From: Colocasia esculenta
Taxonomy: Eukaryota; Streptophyta; Magnoliopsida; Alismatales; Araceae
Direction of reading: 5' to 3'
Assembly (NCBI GenBank): GCA_014218235.1
Contig: CM024758.1
Location: 102,151,698 to 102,215,697 of the forward strand
Length of the DNA stretch: 64,000 nucleotides
Shown here: positions 1 through 11,692 of the stretch, piece by piece
How positions within the stretch are numbered: the stretch's first letter is position 1
Layout of the letters: every line of letters starts with the position of its first letter
Notes under the pieces: model-generated
Databases searched by the model: none
The model's input: the letters and a program-made list of their open reading frames with translations, nothing else
What the model was told of the DNA's origin: nothing
Position numbers and translations under genes: made by a program

Positions 1-297
1 CATATTCTTGGGAGGATTCATGAGGCACATAATTTAATTTTTGCATGAACTTCATCAGCAATTCTGGAATCATGTCATGGGGTGCTTTTGCTATGAAATT
101 CAAATTCATTACTTTGTGAATGAGTGAGTATTCATCAGTTTTGCTTGAATTAACTTTTAAGTGTGAACTACCCTAATTTCATTAAGTGAGGGATCGAACT
201 TAGGAATCAAACTACGGCATTTTGTTCATTTGGAAATTAGAGAAAGATACAAATTGTACTCTCACCCATCAAGGGAGAGAATTGAATACATCCTCTT
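1..297. other. AT-rich non-coding sequence
   Basis: No coding frame with recognisable similarity on either strand. It lies downstream of the DUF639-like remnant (which reads leftwards) and could be its 3' flank or a late intron; nothing in the sequence decides this. Confidence 0.4.
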
Positions 298-300
298 TTA

Positions 301-411
301 GGGGCTTTGCCACAGTGGTAAAGCTTGCTCGGAAAGTCAAACAAATCATCCACTCAGGTTCAACCTGGGTACTAGCTGGGCTAGAGCCCACTGGTTGAAG
401 TCACCTTTTTT
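301..411 (+). mobile_element. Candidate tRNA-derived SINE
   Basis: A short GC-richer block with a box A-like stretch at 306-318 (TTTGCCACAGTGG) and a box B-like stretch at 357-370 (GGTTCAACCTGGGT), the two halves of an internal RNA polymerase III promoter, followed by a T run at 405-411 that could end transcription. Spacing of about 50 bp between boxes is acceptable for a tRNA-derived SINE. I see no clear target duplication and cannot name a family. A diverged tRNA pseudogene is the alternative. Confidence 0.45.
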
Positions 412-472
412 TACCTCTTCAAGACAGGTTTGATGGAAATCTACATTTGCCAATCAATACAGCTCCCAATAA

Positions 473-1041
473 TCAAAATGCATCTGAGTGGCCAGCAAAT
501 TCAAATGCTAACACATCTGCCCAAGGCATGTCATTGAGAAGTTCACATCTGTCAAGGGGAGGTGATTGAAAAACTAACCTGTCTAGAGCCACAAGGTACT
601 TATCGTAGATGGAGAATGAGAGCCGGCCCGCAGTTGAAGATGTGAGGACATCAAAATATTGGAACTTGTAACGACATCAGCAACGACGGCAATGGCTGGT
701 GCTATCCGACAAAAAGCTTCCATGCCAACTGTACTTTCTGTATCTACCTGTTATCAAGAAGGGGAAGAAGAATTTTGCAATTGTTTAACAATATAAAGCA
801 TTAAAGCTTCATATTTTGTTTTCCTTATTACAAGAAGAAAGGATATAGTACATCACAAAATTTCACGAAACAGAAGATAAAGCAAATAAATATCATCTCC
901 TTGAAAAACAGTGACCAAACCTTAAGAACGGGCTGACTTGCAGCAGCAGGAGCTTCCCAGGCTAACATCATATCAAAGGTGAGACGGCGAAAGCTCTTAT
1001 CCGCAAGATGACCAGTTACTTGAATGGAAAGAGCAATTGCC
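473..1041 (-). pseudogene. Partial plant gene, probably DUF639 family
   Basis: Two exons read on the minus strand. The upstream one (1041-921) begins after a TTTCAG acceptor and encodes a stretch with RRLTFDMMLAWEAP. A GT...AG intron (920-748) follows, and the second exon (747-473) encodes VGMEAFCRIAPAIAVVADVV and, one base out of phase, TAGRLSFSIYDKYLVALD, ending at a stop. The style (RLTFDMMLAWE; VEAF-RIAPAI; GR-FSIYDKYL) recalls plant DUF639 proteins of unknown function, from memory and not by search. No N-terminal exon is recognisable, one frameshift lies near 660, and the family normally continues well beyond this stop. It is therefore a broken or partial copy, or a real gene whose other exons I cannot see. 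Confidence 0.5.
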
Positions 1042-1343
1042 CTGAAACAGCAATATTCCAAGAATTTCTTGCATAGCATGAGGTTGCTTATGGAACAGAG
1101 GCTTCTGCATCAAAATTATGTTGTAGATCGTCCATCGAAACTCAATGATTCTGCAATGTAGACAGGGAGCATAGAGAACAGTCAACTGTACGCATGAATA
1201 AATTGTCAGCAACAGGAGAGAATAATCCAGTATTTGCTTCATTCGACAGTCAAGAATAGACATTAAACATTGAGCAAGTAACAACAGTTCACACAAGAAA
1301 TCATCTCTTCCAAAACAAGTCCACTCGAAGACCAAATAATAAT

Positions 1344-2230
1344 TTGACTTCCACTAACGTACATACGTCGCGTGCATTGACCCTTCTGGGTTTTCTCCAG
1401 TTTATTTGTCTAGAGGGATTAAATTGTTTTGACAGACAGAATGGAGCTCAAACCGAGGGCATACCGGGAGCCCGGCCCACGATCACGTTGGCTACGGGAG
1501 AGAGCCCCGATATACACTCCTCCGGCCTGATGGCGACTGGCCCATCTCCTCAAACTCCTCCTCGAAAGAGGTCCGGCGGCTGAGCATCCACCTTGAAGGA
1601 TCCATCCTCACCGCTCCTCCAGCAAGTTCCTGGTTTTGCCCATCATCGGCGCCGCCCTCAAACTCCTCCTCCTCCGCTCAGATGGCTACTCCCAATGTCT
1701 TCCTCAACAGGACACCCGCCGCCCCCCACGCCGGCCCCAATTCCGAAACCGGCCTCACACCAATGAAAACCCCCCAGATTCCAACTCCAGCTCGCACACT
1801 ATTCGTAGCCCGAGGCGCTCAACTTTCTCACGGGAGGAAGCAACCCATTTCACTTTGAACACTTGTCGAGACGACAATCCTTCTCATCCCCGGGAGAGTT
1901 AGAAAAGATCCGATCTTTCTGAGTGTGGAACACTCCACCTTCTCTCCCCACCGCAGGGCTTCCTTCGCGGTGAGCTCCTGCAACCATTTACAGTCTTCGG
2001 AGAGGTATTGCTTTCTGGGGAGAGTGGGTGAGGATTGCACGAGGGGGGGTGGGGGAAAGACGAAGATGACGGCGCTTGTGAGAAGGAGATGGATAGAGAC
2101 TGGGAAGGGAAACCCACCGCCGAGGGAGAGGTGAGCGCCGCGGTAAAACACAGTTCTGCTGCGCCCCGCGCGGGGCATGTGGCGCAAGGTGAGATGTGGA
2201 GGCCCAGGAGGGTGGTCACGGAAAAGTTTT
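1344..2230. other. GC-rich region, unassigned
   Basis: Composition changes abruptly to C/G-rich here and back to AT-rich at about 2230. Several short frames are open on both strands; one on the plus strand starting at 1682 would give a 58-residue Thr/Pro-rich peptide beginning MATPNVFLNRTPAAPHAGPN. It could be a first exon or 5' UTR of an adjacent gene, in either direction, but I recognise no protein family and no convincing splice donor. Reported as gene-like composition only. Confidence 0.3.
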
Positions 2231-2261
2231 TTTTTTTTAAACGTCACTTTTATTATTTTTA

Positions 2262-2375
2262 TTATTATTTTAAATATAATTATCAATAGATCGAAATTCA
2301 TATATAAATGTTCATTTTATTTCTGTTCAATTAAAAAATCGAACAAATTTGTTTCCGGTCAGTTCAGAGATTAAT
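2262..2375. repeat. Copy 1 of a ~100-bp dispersed repeat
   Basis: Resembles 15752-15857: both run from an ATT-rich stretch through TTATCAATAGATC, a TTCATAT(A)...ATGTTCATTTTATT block, and an AAATTTGTTYSGGTCAGTTC-like end before GATTAAT. The two copies lie just outside the two ends of the Harbinger-like region, in the same orientation. Confidence 0.5.
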
Positions 2376-3700
2376 AACGAGAAATATATATTGCATGTAG
2401 TAATTGTACTTTCGACTGTATTTTGGTCTTCTCATATCTAATATATTGAAGATTTATTATCCTCGTCCAATAAAATATAAAAAGAGCACTAAGAAATATA
2501 ATTAACAGTATATAATATTTTTCATTAATAATTTATAAGCAATGAACCCGAATCGCCATTATTTTTAAATAGGTTGATTCGATTTTTGACTCATAAAAAT
2601 GGAACAAAACCATTTGAATTGAGATACACAACTTGAGTTAGTCTTGTCTTACTCTAATCTTAATCAAAATTATACATGGCTAACCCACTTTTGTTTTGAT
2701 AATAAATGAGTTAACTCACCTGAATAAATGGAGTTAACCTACATGTTTGTTGAGTGTTTTGGTTGGTATTGAAGGGTTAACTTTTTTTCACTTTGATGAG
2801 AATACCTCGTCTACCCTTGAACCAACACTTAATTCATTTAAACTATGTACCTTTCTTTGGATAGTTTAATCATAGAAATTATTTTTAAAATGGGATCAAC
2901 ATATTACTATCAATTAAAAATTATAATAATCGCTTAAAAAATACAATAGTACTAAAAAAAGGTGCGGTAGTACTTTATATTATTTTTTATAATTATTTAT
3001 TTTTCTTACACCAATAGAAAATTTAATAATATTATAGAAAAATCAATACAAAAATTAATAATAACAAATTAAACAAAATGACTTTTTTATTTAATAACAA
3101 ATTATAGGTCGTAACTCGTAATCATACCTCTATTTATTTTTAAGATTAATTAATTTAAAAAAAAAAAAGGACAACACCTCTCTTGTTTTTTCTTATATTT
3201 TCATTATTTGTACCTGCTTCTGTACGTCTGTAGCAACAAACTTTGAAAAAAAAAAGACATAACATGGAAGATTCAATATTCATTATTTATACTTGTTCAT
3301 GTATGTAGCAACAAAAATCATTCTACATTTATTAACAACACAAGTTATTTCTATATGTAACAACATAACTTTGCAAAAAAAGACATAATATGGATCCGAT
3401 CCCATAGTAAATTTTAAACGTAACAAATTTTACTGAACAATAATTAACACATAACATAGAAGGCTCAACGCAGCCTTCAAATTTATACATAACTATTTTA
3501 ATCACCTCCTTCATTTGCCGTGCATGATAAAATCTACATAAAAATGAATGTAATGTTAATCACATAACATGCAGTATAATTTATGAAAATTTTGAACATA
3601 ATTTTTTATGAACTATAAACATACCTTCTCTGACGACATAGACTCATACTTGAATGTTGTTAGTCTGTAGTAATGTTGGATAACATTTGTATGATATGAT
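2376..3700. other. AT-rich sequence without recognisable genes
   Basis: Very AT-rich, with homopolymer A/T runs and no supportable coding frame. The left end of the Harbinger-like element probably lies inside it, near 2750. Confidence 0.6.
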
Positions 3701-3707
3701 ATGATAC

Positions 3708-4283
3708 AAATTTTTTGGCTCAGATCGGCTACACATAATATATCCGTATTTTCAATGGGGTTGCCAATTTGACCATCCGGCTATTGATTGGATAAGGATG
3801 CCCACTCATCATTGCCCATGTAAGTTATATAGTGATATCACATGTACAATAATTTATAGTATAATTTTTTTTGGCTCAGATCGACTATACAAAATATATC
3901 CGCATTTTCAATGGGTTGCCAATTTGACCATCCGACCATTGAATGGATAAGAATGCCTACTCATCATTGCCCATGTAAATATATATGTGATATCACATGT
4001 TCACTAATTTATAATACAAATTTTTGGGCTCAGATCGGCTACACAAAATATATCCACATTTTCAATGGAGTTTGCCAAATTGACCATCCAACCATTGAAT
4101 TGGATAAGGATGCCCACTCACCATTGCCCATGTAAGTACATATGTGATATCACTTGTTCAATAATAGTACAATTTTTTTGGCTCAGATCGACTACCCAAA
4201 ATATATCCGCATTTTTATGGGGTTGCTAATTTGACCATCCCACCATTAAATTGGATATGGATGTCCACTCATCATTGCCCAAA
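3708..4283 (+). repeat. Tandem repeat, ~155 bp x 4
   Basis: Four head-to-tail copies of a unit beginning GGCTCAGATCGRCTACACA and containing ATATATCCGCATTTTCAATG, TTGACCATCC and ACTCATCATTGCCCATGTAA. The GGCTCAGATCG word starts at 3717, 3873, 4027 and 4180, so the periods are 156, 154 and 153 bp. Copies differ by scattered substitutions and small indels. The array lies in the downstream part of the Harbinger-like element and encodes nothing convincing. Confidence 0.9.
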
Positions 4284-4299
4284 ACCATTCAATTCACAA

Positions 4300-4717
4300 G
4301 GTCTTTGTGATCCCAACCATTGAACACTTGACAAGGTCATGTGTAATGGCAATGTCCTTTCTTTGAACCATGTAGCCAATGGGTTGAACTGCAATGGAAG
4401 AATAATAGTAATTAATTAATTTGGTTAATAATATGTATGCATAATCGTCATAGGTAAATTTATAAAACCTCAAGATATTGCTGCCAAGCTAATTCTGAAC
4501 CTCGTATTTGTTTAATCTCGTCATCCCAGTGAAAATTGTCTACATTGATGAGATCATGAGCGATGAAATAAAATGATCTATAGAATGTAAAACGATGTAG
4601 GAAATGTGATACGGGCCAAACCACGCAAAAGTTCTTGTTGAAAACGTTTTGGACGTTCTTCCATCCTTCCTCATTCAAAGAGTCTCCTATGATGTTTTTA
4701 CATTTTTTGTTGTCCAA
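4300..4717 (-). pseudogene. Myb/SANT-like protein fragment (Harbinger partner gene)
   Basis: The minus-strand frame from 4717 reads EEGWKNVQNVFNKNF, then IKQIRGSELAWQQYLEVL, as in Myb/SANT-like domains of the accessory protein of plant PIF/Harbinger elements, where a divergent Myb domain binds DNA and helps the transposase reach the nucleus and the ends. After a short intron-like stretch ending TTGCAG, the next exon encodes FNPLATWFKERTLP. The same FNPL-WFK-R-LP exon occurs in the 11268-11692 copy, at the same place relative to an intron, so the two are paralogues. No start is defined and the central helices are scrambled, so it is non-functional. No other gene family fits better. Confidence 0.6.
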
Positions 4718-5012
4718 TTAAATATATCAGAAGAAAGTCTCAAATTACACCTACATGTAGTTGAAATACTCATTAAGTGCACAATGAAATTTGATTACAT
4801 TCTATGTACCACACCCCCCCCCCTTCCATCTTTTGCTTTCAGCAATATATAAAAATCATAAAACCCGATATCGACACTGGAGGTTCACTCCTCTGTCATA
4901 TCAATTGAAAAAAAAAATTGATTACATTAAAAACAATGACACACGAAACAGCTCACTAGTTGGATAATAAAGTTCTAACCATGCTAATAGAAACATAATA
5001 TTAAGATAATAG
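4718..5012. other. AT-rich spacer inside the Harbinger-like element
   Basis: No gene seen. It ends at the target duplication of the solo LTR. Confidence 0.5.
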
Positions 5013-5017
5013 GTCAA

Positions 5018-8012
5018 TGTGGAAATGGAATTATTTTAAAATTCTAACTTTTAAAAGTTCTATTTATCATGTTGTCTCATGTTTCTCATGGATGTACACG
5101 TATTGCTAATCCAAGTCCCGTCAGATGCTACTCGAGCAAGAGTGACGTGAGATGAATCGGCAATTCGCGCAGCGCGGGCGTGCCAGCCACCGAGATGGCA
5201 ATAAGAATGTTCTGCCTCCGAGAGTCGGAGGACTTTAAGTCTATTGTGCGCGCCGTTTGACTTCGTCAAACGAAAGTGAGTGGTCGGGTCTTGGACCAAA
5301 ATCTCGTCGTTGCCTAAGCGCAACGACGTTAATTACATCTCTTTTAGAAAGAGAAAACCCTTGATTAATCGCCAGATTAGAAAGCCTCGTGACCTTGAAA
5401 CGGGACATCCGATAAAGGGTGCGAAGCATGATTGAACTGAAATATTAGGAGCAAGACGAACGCCTAATCAAACCCATTAGACCTTTCACTCACCCGCTAC
5501 CCAATCTCTTTGCCTATTTACTTATTGGTCCTCTTTATCACAAAAAGGTTCATTTGGTCTTTTAAATTTATTTGAGAAAGCCAATTTTGAGAAGGATGGT
5601 CTCTTTAACTTTTTGTTTGGAAAAAATACAATTTGGTCTTTTGTTGAAAATCATTTCAGTTTGATTTCTTTGTTGCAAAACGTGTGACGATCATTTATTT
5701 GTTTAGAAAGGTTTGGTTTGACTCTTTTGTACATGGTGATGCAATCTTTTATGACTTGAGAAAAAAGGTCTAATTTGATCTCTTGCTCTTTTGGAAAACA
5801 GGGGGTGACCTTTGATTTGCTTGAAAAAAGGATTAAATTAGTCCCTTATTCTTTTGCAAGATATGATATAGCCATTGCCATTTGAAGAAGGGGATTTGAT
5901 TTGACCCTTTGATCTTTAAAAAAAAAAAAAAACATAAGATGATCTTTTGCTCTTTGCTTGAAAGGGGTTCAATTTGTCTTTTGATTCTTTTTATCATTAA
6001 TGATTTTAATTTGTTGTTTGGGTCCTTTGAGTATTTGGAACGGAGTTCTATTCGTTCGGCGGAGCTCATTGGCTCAACGCACTTCGCAGACGGCTTCGAT
6101 TCGGCGCAGCGGGCAGCAGGGACTGAGTCGGCGCAGCCCTGCTGAAGTCATAGACATCATTGAATCGGCGCTCGTTTGCAATGTTACCGATTCAATTGGA
6201 AGCTAATAACCTCTTTTAAGGGTTTTGCGCCAACTCAACCTCCGCGAGGAAAATTCGGCAGCATTTCCCCTTATCGTGTTCGATAAGGGGAAAGCGCGAT
6301 GCTCATCCACCACAAGTGGAGATGACACCAAAAGAGGGAGTATACATCGTAGAACGACGTAACACCCATGGCGCATGACCCCGATCCCCAGGTATACCTA
6401 CGAGATACGGGCAATGTCATGGCCAAACAACCCACGGGACGTATGAGTAACGTGCGAACCCACCCGTCCGGACATAGACATTAAATTGTCCAACCCGGGG
6501 TGTGGATGGGTCTCACATTGGTCATTTAACTGTTGATTAGCTGGTGCCACATGGAGCAATGATTTTGCTCATGTAACTTCAGCCAACATGATGGCCAAGA
6601 CGTCGAATCGGCGCAGCTCTGCTCTGGTCTTACAAGACTGCCAGAACCAGTGCCAGGCCGAATCGGCGCAGCCAACCAGCTGAGCAAGGGATGGAAGCCG
6701 CCTCTCTCCTAGAACGCCCTTGCTCATGGCATGGATGATCTTGGAGTTTGAGATGGTATTGCAACCCATTGCTTGGTGGGCTAAACAAAGAGATCTAGGC
6801 ATTATTTGCCCAATCCCCTTGATTAGCAAAAAATGGAGCTCTTGAGGGACTATTCGGTATTGGCTTGAAATGCACATCGATGGGGGCTGAAAACCGCAAT
6901 GAGGGTGGTCTATTGAAAGGGGCGAACCAAGCTTGATGATCTCTTTGAATGGGTCTTTTGGAGATGGCATTTAAGCAAGGGAATATGAGCATTGTTTGCT
7001 CAATCCCCTTGACCATTGCCATGGGTATGCATTAACCACTATGGGGACTTTGAGAGGACGGTTTTGACAATGAGAAAATTGGTCTTTTGCAGGCCCAAAA
7101 CAAAGGAGAATATGGCCCATTGAGGGGAGCGATTTAGCATGCTATGCATGCATTAACTGGGGCATGAGGTCCCATGCTCCCATGACCTCATTTATGGAGG
7201 TATGGGAGACTTTTTGGCCTTATATGAGGTGTTAGAAGGGAGAGAGATGTACCTCTATAGAGAGGTCATCCCATCCCGTAACCCCATTGTGAAGAGAAGA
7301 GAAAAGGACATAGAAAACCCAAATGAAATGGGGGAAACATGCATTAAATGCCATGCCATAGTCTATTTCACCAAAGAAGATGAGAAAGTACAAGGCTTGC
7401 AAAGAAACCAGAGAAAAGAGGGAAAGAAGCCAACGTGGGTGACCCTTGCTCTCTCTTCTCACTTGATGTGACAAGGCAAGAAGAAGAAAGAAAGGAAAAG
7501 CCCTCTCCCTCTTCCCTTCCCTCCTCACCTTTCTCTTCTCTCTCTTTTCCTCTTGCTTCTTCACGGGTGGAAGACCCTCTTGAGCAGAAAACGCAGGGGT
7601 CCTCCTTGCTTCTGCTGGTGGTTGCTTCAGAAAACCAGAAAAACCCCCCTCTCTTCTCCTCTTGGCCCTTTTTCCTGCGTAGCCCCTTGGCTGGCCCCCC
7701 TCTTCTCCTCTCTTCCCCTTCCCTCTAGAAGAGAAGAAAGGCCAAAAATAGGCCCAACCAGGCCTCCTGCGCAGCCAGGGTGGCAGACCACCTTTTACCA
7801 TTTTTAGCACCCTTTTGGGAGGTGTTACAAATGCTTACTCTCACCCCCCACTTTATGGGGTGAGATAAGCTTGCTTTCAGATGGCCTTGATGGCCTTTTG
7901 AGTGGGCCTTTTGGCTCTCTCTTGCACAGCCCATGAGGGGCTAAAACCCATGTCGGCGGGCTGAGGCTTGGGCCGGCGGCTTTGGGCCCAATAGCGAATT
8001 GGGGTGTCCACA
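5018..8012 (-). mobile_element. Solo LTR of a large retrotransposon (2995 bp)
   Basis: The block begins TGTGGAAATG and ends GGTGTCCACA, so it has TG...CA ends inside short inverted repeats (TGTGGA/TCCACA), and is flanked by a perfect 5-bp target duplication GTCAA at 5013-5017 and 8013-8017. On the minus strand it opens TGTGGACACCCC, a common plant gypsy LTR opening. No primer-binding site, polypurine tract or coding sequence is present, so it is a single LTR left by recombination between two LTRs of one insertion. It interrupts the Harbinger-like element just downstream of its transposase stop codon. It contains repeated AATCGGCGCAGC words at about 6100-6200 and 6605-6675. Long pyrimidine/purine-biased stretches at 7500-7800 open several frames that are not genes. 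Confidence 0.9.
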
Positions 8013-8025
8013 GTCAAATTACAAC

Positions 8026-9352
8026 TCAGTTAGCCATCCACAGTTGTGTGGCAATCGCATCTCGAAGTGCTCCTCCTGCCGTCATGTCAGATGCACTAAC
8101 AGATAGATTTGGGTCTTTCTCAAGTTCATCATCTTTTCCTCCCTCCCTCCTTCACGACTTAAGTTGAAATAAAGTCCTCCGCCTTGTTGATATCGGACAA
8201 AATTGTGCGCAACACAACATGCAACAACAATCAACAATTGTATACGAAATGGATAGCAGTTCCCCTCTCTTATGTTTGAAATCTATTCTTCAACATCCCA
8301 AATGCACGTTCCCCATAATTGCGAAGTTGGGCGTGGCGATGGTTGAACTTGTCTCTCATGTTCTTATACCGTGCATTGCCACGTCCTTGAAATTATTGGA
8401 TATGATATCTTTCCCCACGATATGGAGCCACAAATTGAGTAGTGTTTCCATATCCTGAGTCCACTAAGTAGTACTTTCCTATGAGATATTAACACATTAC
8501 ATTAGCACATTTTACGTTAAAAAAGTATACATGGGTATTCATAACAAGATAATCATACCTTCCAAACGTGAAAGCCACCTACATCCATAGCCCTCCTAAG
8601 AACATCCATATCACCAACTGCTCCCTCAAAATCGCCCCCACATATTGGAAGACAAGGTCAAAACCACAAACCCCCATGACATTTTGGCTGACCACTCCTT
8701 TGCGGTTCCTATATCATGCTTGTTTTTCTCGCAGTATATGCGCTGGGACGTGGGTACCATCAATTGCTCCAATGGCATCCTAAATACAAAGTGAAAATGA
8801 GAATCTTAAGAAAAATGAGGTCTTTTAATTTAAAAAATCTAATTTTTACCTTGAAGTAAGGATAAAATCTATCATCATGTCGGATGCAGGGGTACACAGG
8901 ATTAGTCAAACTTGGTAGTTTTATGTAATTGAAGCGTAGGGAAGCCAATGTTTTTTGACTTCGCGGACGTGTTTACAGATTGTCTCAGAAGAGTGTTGAA
9001 AATGCTCGCACATAGCTCCGGATGTCACAACCATGACCCATTGCATACATGAAAATTACGTGTTTCTCGGTTGCTGTGACATAACGGAATCACGTATAAG
9101 ATCTCTTTCCCTAAGTTCGTCTCTTAATTTCATGAAAGTCATGGGATGTAGTCTGAACATGTTGCAGCAACGTCGTTCATGTCTCTGCAGAACCTCATGA
9201 ATCCAAATGTGTCCACTATGACTACTTGTGTGCATAGGCCTTAGGACATTGTGTTCCTCATTTGATTCAAAAATCTCATCAGCAATTGCTTCATCAATGA
9301 CTAAAAAGATGGCATTCTCCTCATAAAAGATCTCATGTACTAATGTGTCCAC
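8026..9352 (-). pseudogene. PIF/Harbinger transposase (HARBI1-like nuclease), broken
   Basis: Cut-and-paste DDE transposase, read leftwards from 9352. The N-terminal part has the helical region FRLHPMTFMKLRDELRER; next come AMGHGCDIRSY and LPSLTNPVYP-IRHDDRFYPYFK. An intron (GTAAAA...TTTAG, about 8849-8777) precedes DAIGAIDGTHVPAH, which carries the first catalytic Asp. FEGAVGDMDVLRRAMD (shifted frame) would hold the second Asp. After another intron come KYYLVDSGYGNT and NHRHAQLRNYGERAFGMLK, where the Glu after GER's Gly fits the third catalytic position. The end, ALRDAIATQLWMAN, is the usual family C-terminus, at a stop at 8026-8028. Stops and frameshifts near 9056, 8730, 8380 and 8270 show it is inactive. 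Length and motif order otherwise match the family. Upstream on the same strand lie its Myb-like partners. Confidence 0.85.
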
Positions 9353-10039
9353 ATCGATAGAAGGTCCTAATATTTAGATAAACATAATAAATTATCTTCA
9401 GAAATAGAAGAAGTCCCTAAAAATGAAATAACACGACAAGTAGCATGAAGTAGTCAGCTACGTTTCTTAAAATACAATGAACATGACAACTAACATTAAG
9501 AAGATCAGAAAAATAAGGAACAATATCATCAGCATAATAAGTATGGGAATGTCATTGTTCAGGCCATGGCGTTCCGATTCTCTTCGTGCATGGGTAACTG
9601 AGTCATTAGGTGCATAGGTAGATCTCCTTGGTACTTGAGACGTAGATCCACGTACAACCATTCCATAGTAAGCATGTTGCGCTCCTTCTAAGTTTGAGAA
9701 TCCCTTAAACTTTGCTCCCGGTATCCATGACCTGGGCATAACAATCAGACCAAGTGTGGTATATTCCCGGTTGATGACCAACCCAAACTGCATAGCACAT
9801 ATACTTGCCCATTTCAGAATGCCTACTGGCCTGCAATACCATAAGGTGGACACTCATATTCATAATGATAATTACATAGGAGTAGAAGAGGGATAACTTG
9901 TACAAGATACATAATTAAAAAAACAAATGATGTTACTAATACATGTTACTAGGATAAAGTTACAGAAACATGATACTAAAATGACAGAAACAAACACAAA
10001 TGGCAAAGACTAACATGAAGGACTATCATGGCTAGCATC
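9353..10039. other. Spacer between transposase and Myb-like gene
   Basis: A minus-strand frame (9853-9467) is open for 128 codons but has no recognisable domain; its tail is a run of Ile/Leu/Met/Val codons from simple AT-rich sequence. It could be a remnant of an intergenic exon of the element, but I cannot support a function. Confidence 0.3.
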
Positions 10040-11032
10040 TCAAGAAGTTGCATTCAAGATCCATGCTAAAGCATCCTCATCATCAAGAGCCATGAACCAT
10101 GCTCTCTTCTCAAGCTTCTCGAAGAGGGTCGATGCTAGGAATAGTAGTTGCTGGTTGTATCCTGGCAAAGACTTCATCCCAACAACACATTCTCTTATTG
10201 TGTATTGCTCTTGTGGTGTGGATAACGTGGTTGATGAACTAGGAAATAAAGCCCGGACCATATTGATGCACTCATTGTTCATCATACAATATTGTGATAG
10301 TATTGTGGGATCAAATGACTTCTTGCTCTTTCTCTTTCGAGAACATGTGGATGCATGATCGTTCCTCCTTCTAGCTGGGGATGTTGTCTCATCTTCCACT
10401 GGATGAATGTTTGTCGGTGTCTTTTCTCCAATTGCCGTGATGGAGGATTTGGTTGTGAGGACGATGGATAGTCGAAATGGTTGAAATTGTCACCATCAAT
10501 TGAATAAATTGACTTGACTCTAATCCCATAGCATTAAAGTACTCTTGGCCAACACTATCATCATCTCCAAAAGACCGTCTAGCCTCCACATCTACTTCTT
10601 GGGTTGAGCCCATGAAATGACTGCCCCAAATAGTTGTCTTTCCGCACAAGATGTCTAGCTGTCTTTGTATGGAAATGGTTTATCCAGATACTTCTTGAAT
10701 TCAGAATTGGACTGTGCATTAAAAAAAGTCATTTACATATGATAGACAAAATGTGTAGTTTGGACTATATTTTACTTGCTAGCTTACCACAATTGCCGCC
10801 TGTATGCTTTTACGTCAGGTGCAACAAGTAAATTTTATTCGTCATCCCATCCCCATCCAGATCGTGTACGCAATTGTTCGTAGATGTGGTATATTTTCTT
10901 TATGTTCCTCCAACGATTCTTTAAACAATCTTTATCTTTTCTCACATTGGCAGTGCTATTGAACCGATCCAAAATGTCTTGAAAGACATGTACTTGTGCC
11001 TTGACTACCATAGCTTTTATGGTAAACATCAA
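10040..11032 (-). pseudogene. Myb/SANT-like accessory protein of Harbinger element
   Basis: Read leftwards. The first part (11032-10835) encodes VFQDILDRFN, LKNRWRNIKKIYHIYEQL and SGWGWDDE, a Myb/SANT-like (L10-interacting MYB type) domain with the conserved Trp and LKNRW signature. A gap with an in-frame break follows. The region 10649-10389 and the overlapping-frame stretch 10399-10040 give an acidic/Ser linker, a basic KRKSKKS patch that could act in nuclear import, and a helical tail (LSQYCMMNNECINMVRALF; FEKLEKRAWFMALDDEDALA) like the C-termini of these proteins. In active elements this protein works with the transposase at the ends. Frame changes between the blocks indicate decay, or missed introns at one or two junctions. 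Confidence 0.65.
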
Positions 11033-11267
11033 TCAACAAATCTAACAATATCTTGTCTTGTCGCAAGGTCTAATTTGGTGATCGACCCTTTCCCGTGGAC
11101 ATGGGCAATGAGTTTTCTAATTTAAATAACATGATGACACAACAAGAAGTCAATATAATTATGGTTATGACTTTAAACATGAAACATAATAATAAGGACA
11201 GTGCCTTCATTTTTTAACAAACAAACACATCATACATAAACAAGTCGTCAAGTCATAACAACTAAGT

Positions 11268-11692
11268 CATGGGTCCTCTGACTCACTAAATAATTGGACT
11301 ATGTCAACATAAAATGGCAAGCTCCTTCCCTTAAACCACAAAACCAGCGGATTGAACTGCAAACGGAATAAGGAATTAGTGATTTGAGTTTAAAGACCTT
11401 TTACTCATACCTACAAGAATATTTGTGAACTACAAACCTCATTGTACGCATCCCACATAATGTCGTTGCGACTATAACACATTTGAGAAGTTTAAAGGTC
11501 TTTGGATATGACATATATGTTCTTGTAAAAACATAATCTACTTCTCAAATGTGTTATAGTCGCATGACAACCATACATTCTCACAAAAGTCTCCTTAATC
11601 ATATCCCATGCATGGTTTGGTATGAAGTCCCCATCTAATAGCTCATTCCTAAGCAAATCAAGAAATGTTCGGTCCATATCGAAGGTCCACAC
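11268..11692 (-). pseudogene. Second Myb/SANT-like gene fragment
   Basis: From 11692 the minus strand encodes MDRTFLDLLRNELLDGDFIP, an Ala-Trp-Asp-Met-Ile helix and ATITHLRSRL-FYKNIY, the opening and DNA-recognition part of a Myb/SANT-like domain. A stretch ending NDIMWDAYNE runs to an intron at about 11437-11362 (GTTTGT...TTGCAG), then an exon encoding FNPLVLWFKGRSLPFYVDIV and a stop at 11268-11270. The frame is broken by a local inverted duplication (11467-11564). It is paralogous to 4300-4717, sharing the intron position and the FNPL exon. It lies directly upstream of the other Myb-like gene, so the element may once have had two Myb modules. Confidence 0.6.
11467..11564. repeat. Perfect 24-bp inverted repeat, 50-bp spacer
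   Basis: TGCGACTATAACACATTTGA and four further bases at 11467-11490 recur as the exact reverse complement at 11541-11564. The right arm is part of the Myb-like coding sequence; the left arm is an inverted copy of it. A short inverted duplication during repair would explain it. Transcribed, it would fold into a hairpin. Confidence 0.9.

Noticed and set aside
301..411. A functional tRNA gene
   Set aside because: Box A and B are present, but no cloverleaf with a sensible anticodon stem and acceptor stem can be drawn.
7232..7810. 192-codon minus-strand frame in the solo LTR
   Set aside because: Produced by a purine/pyrimidine-biased stretch within an LTR (Lys/Arg/Glu-rich); frames are open on both strands at once.
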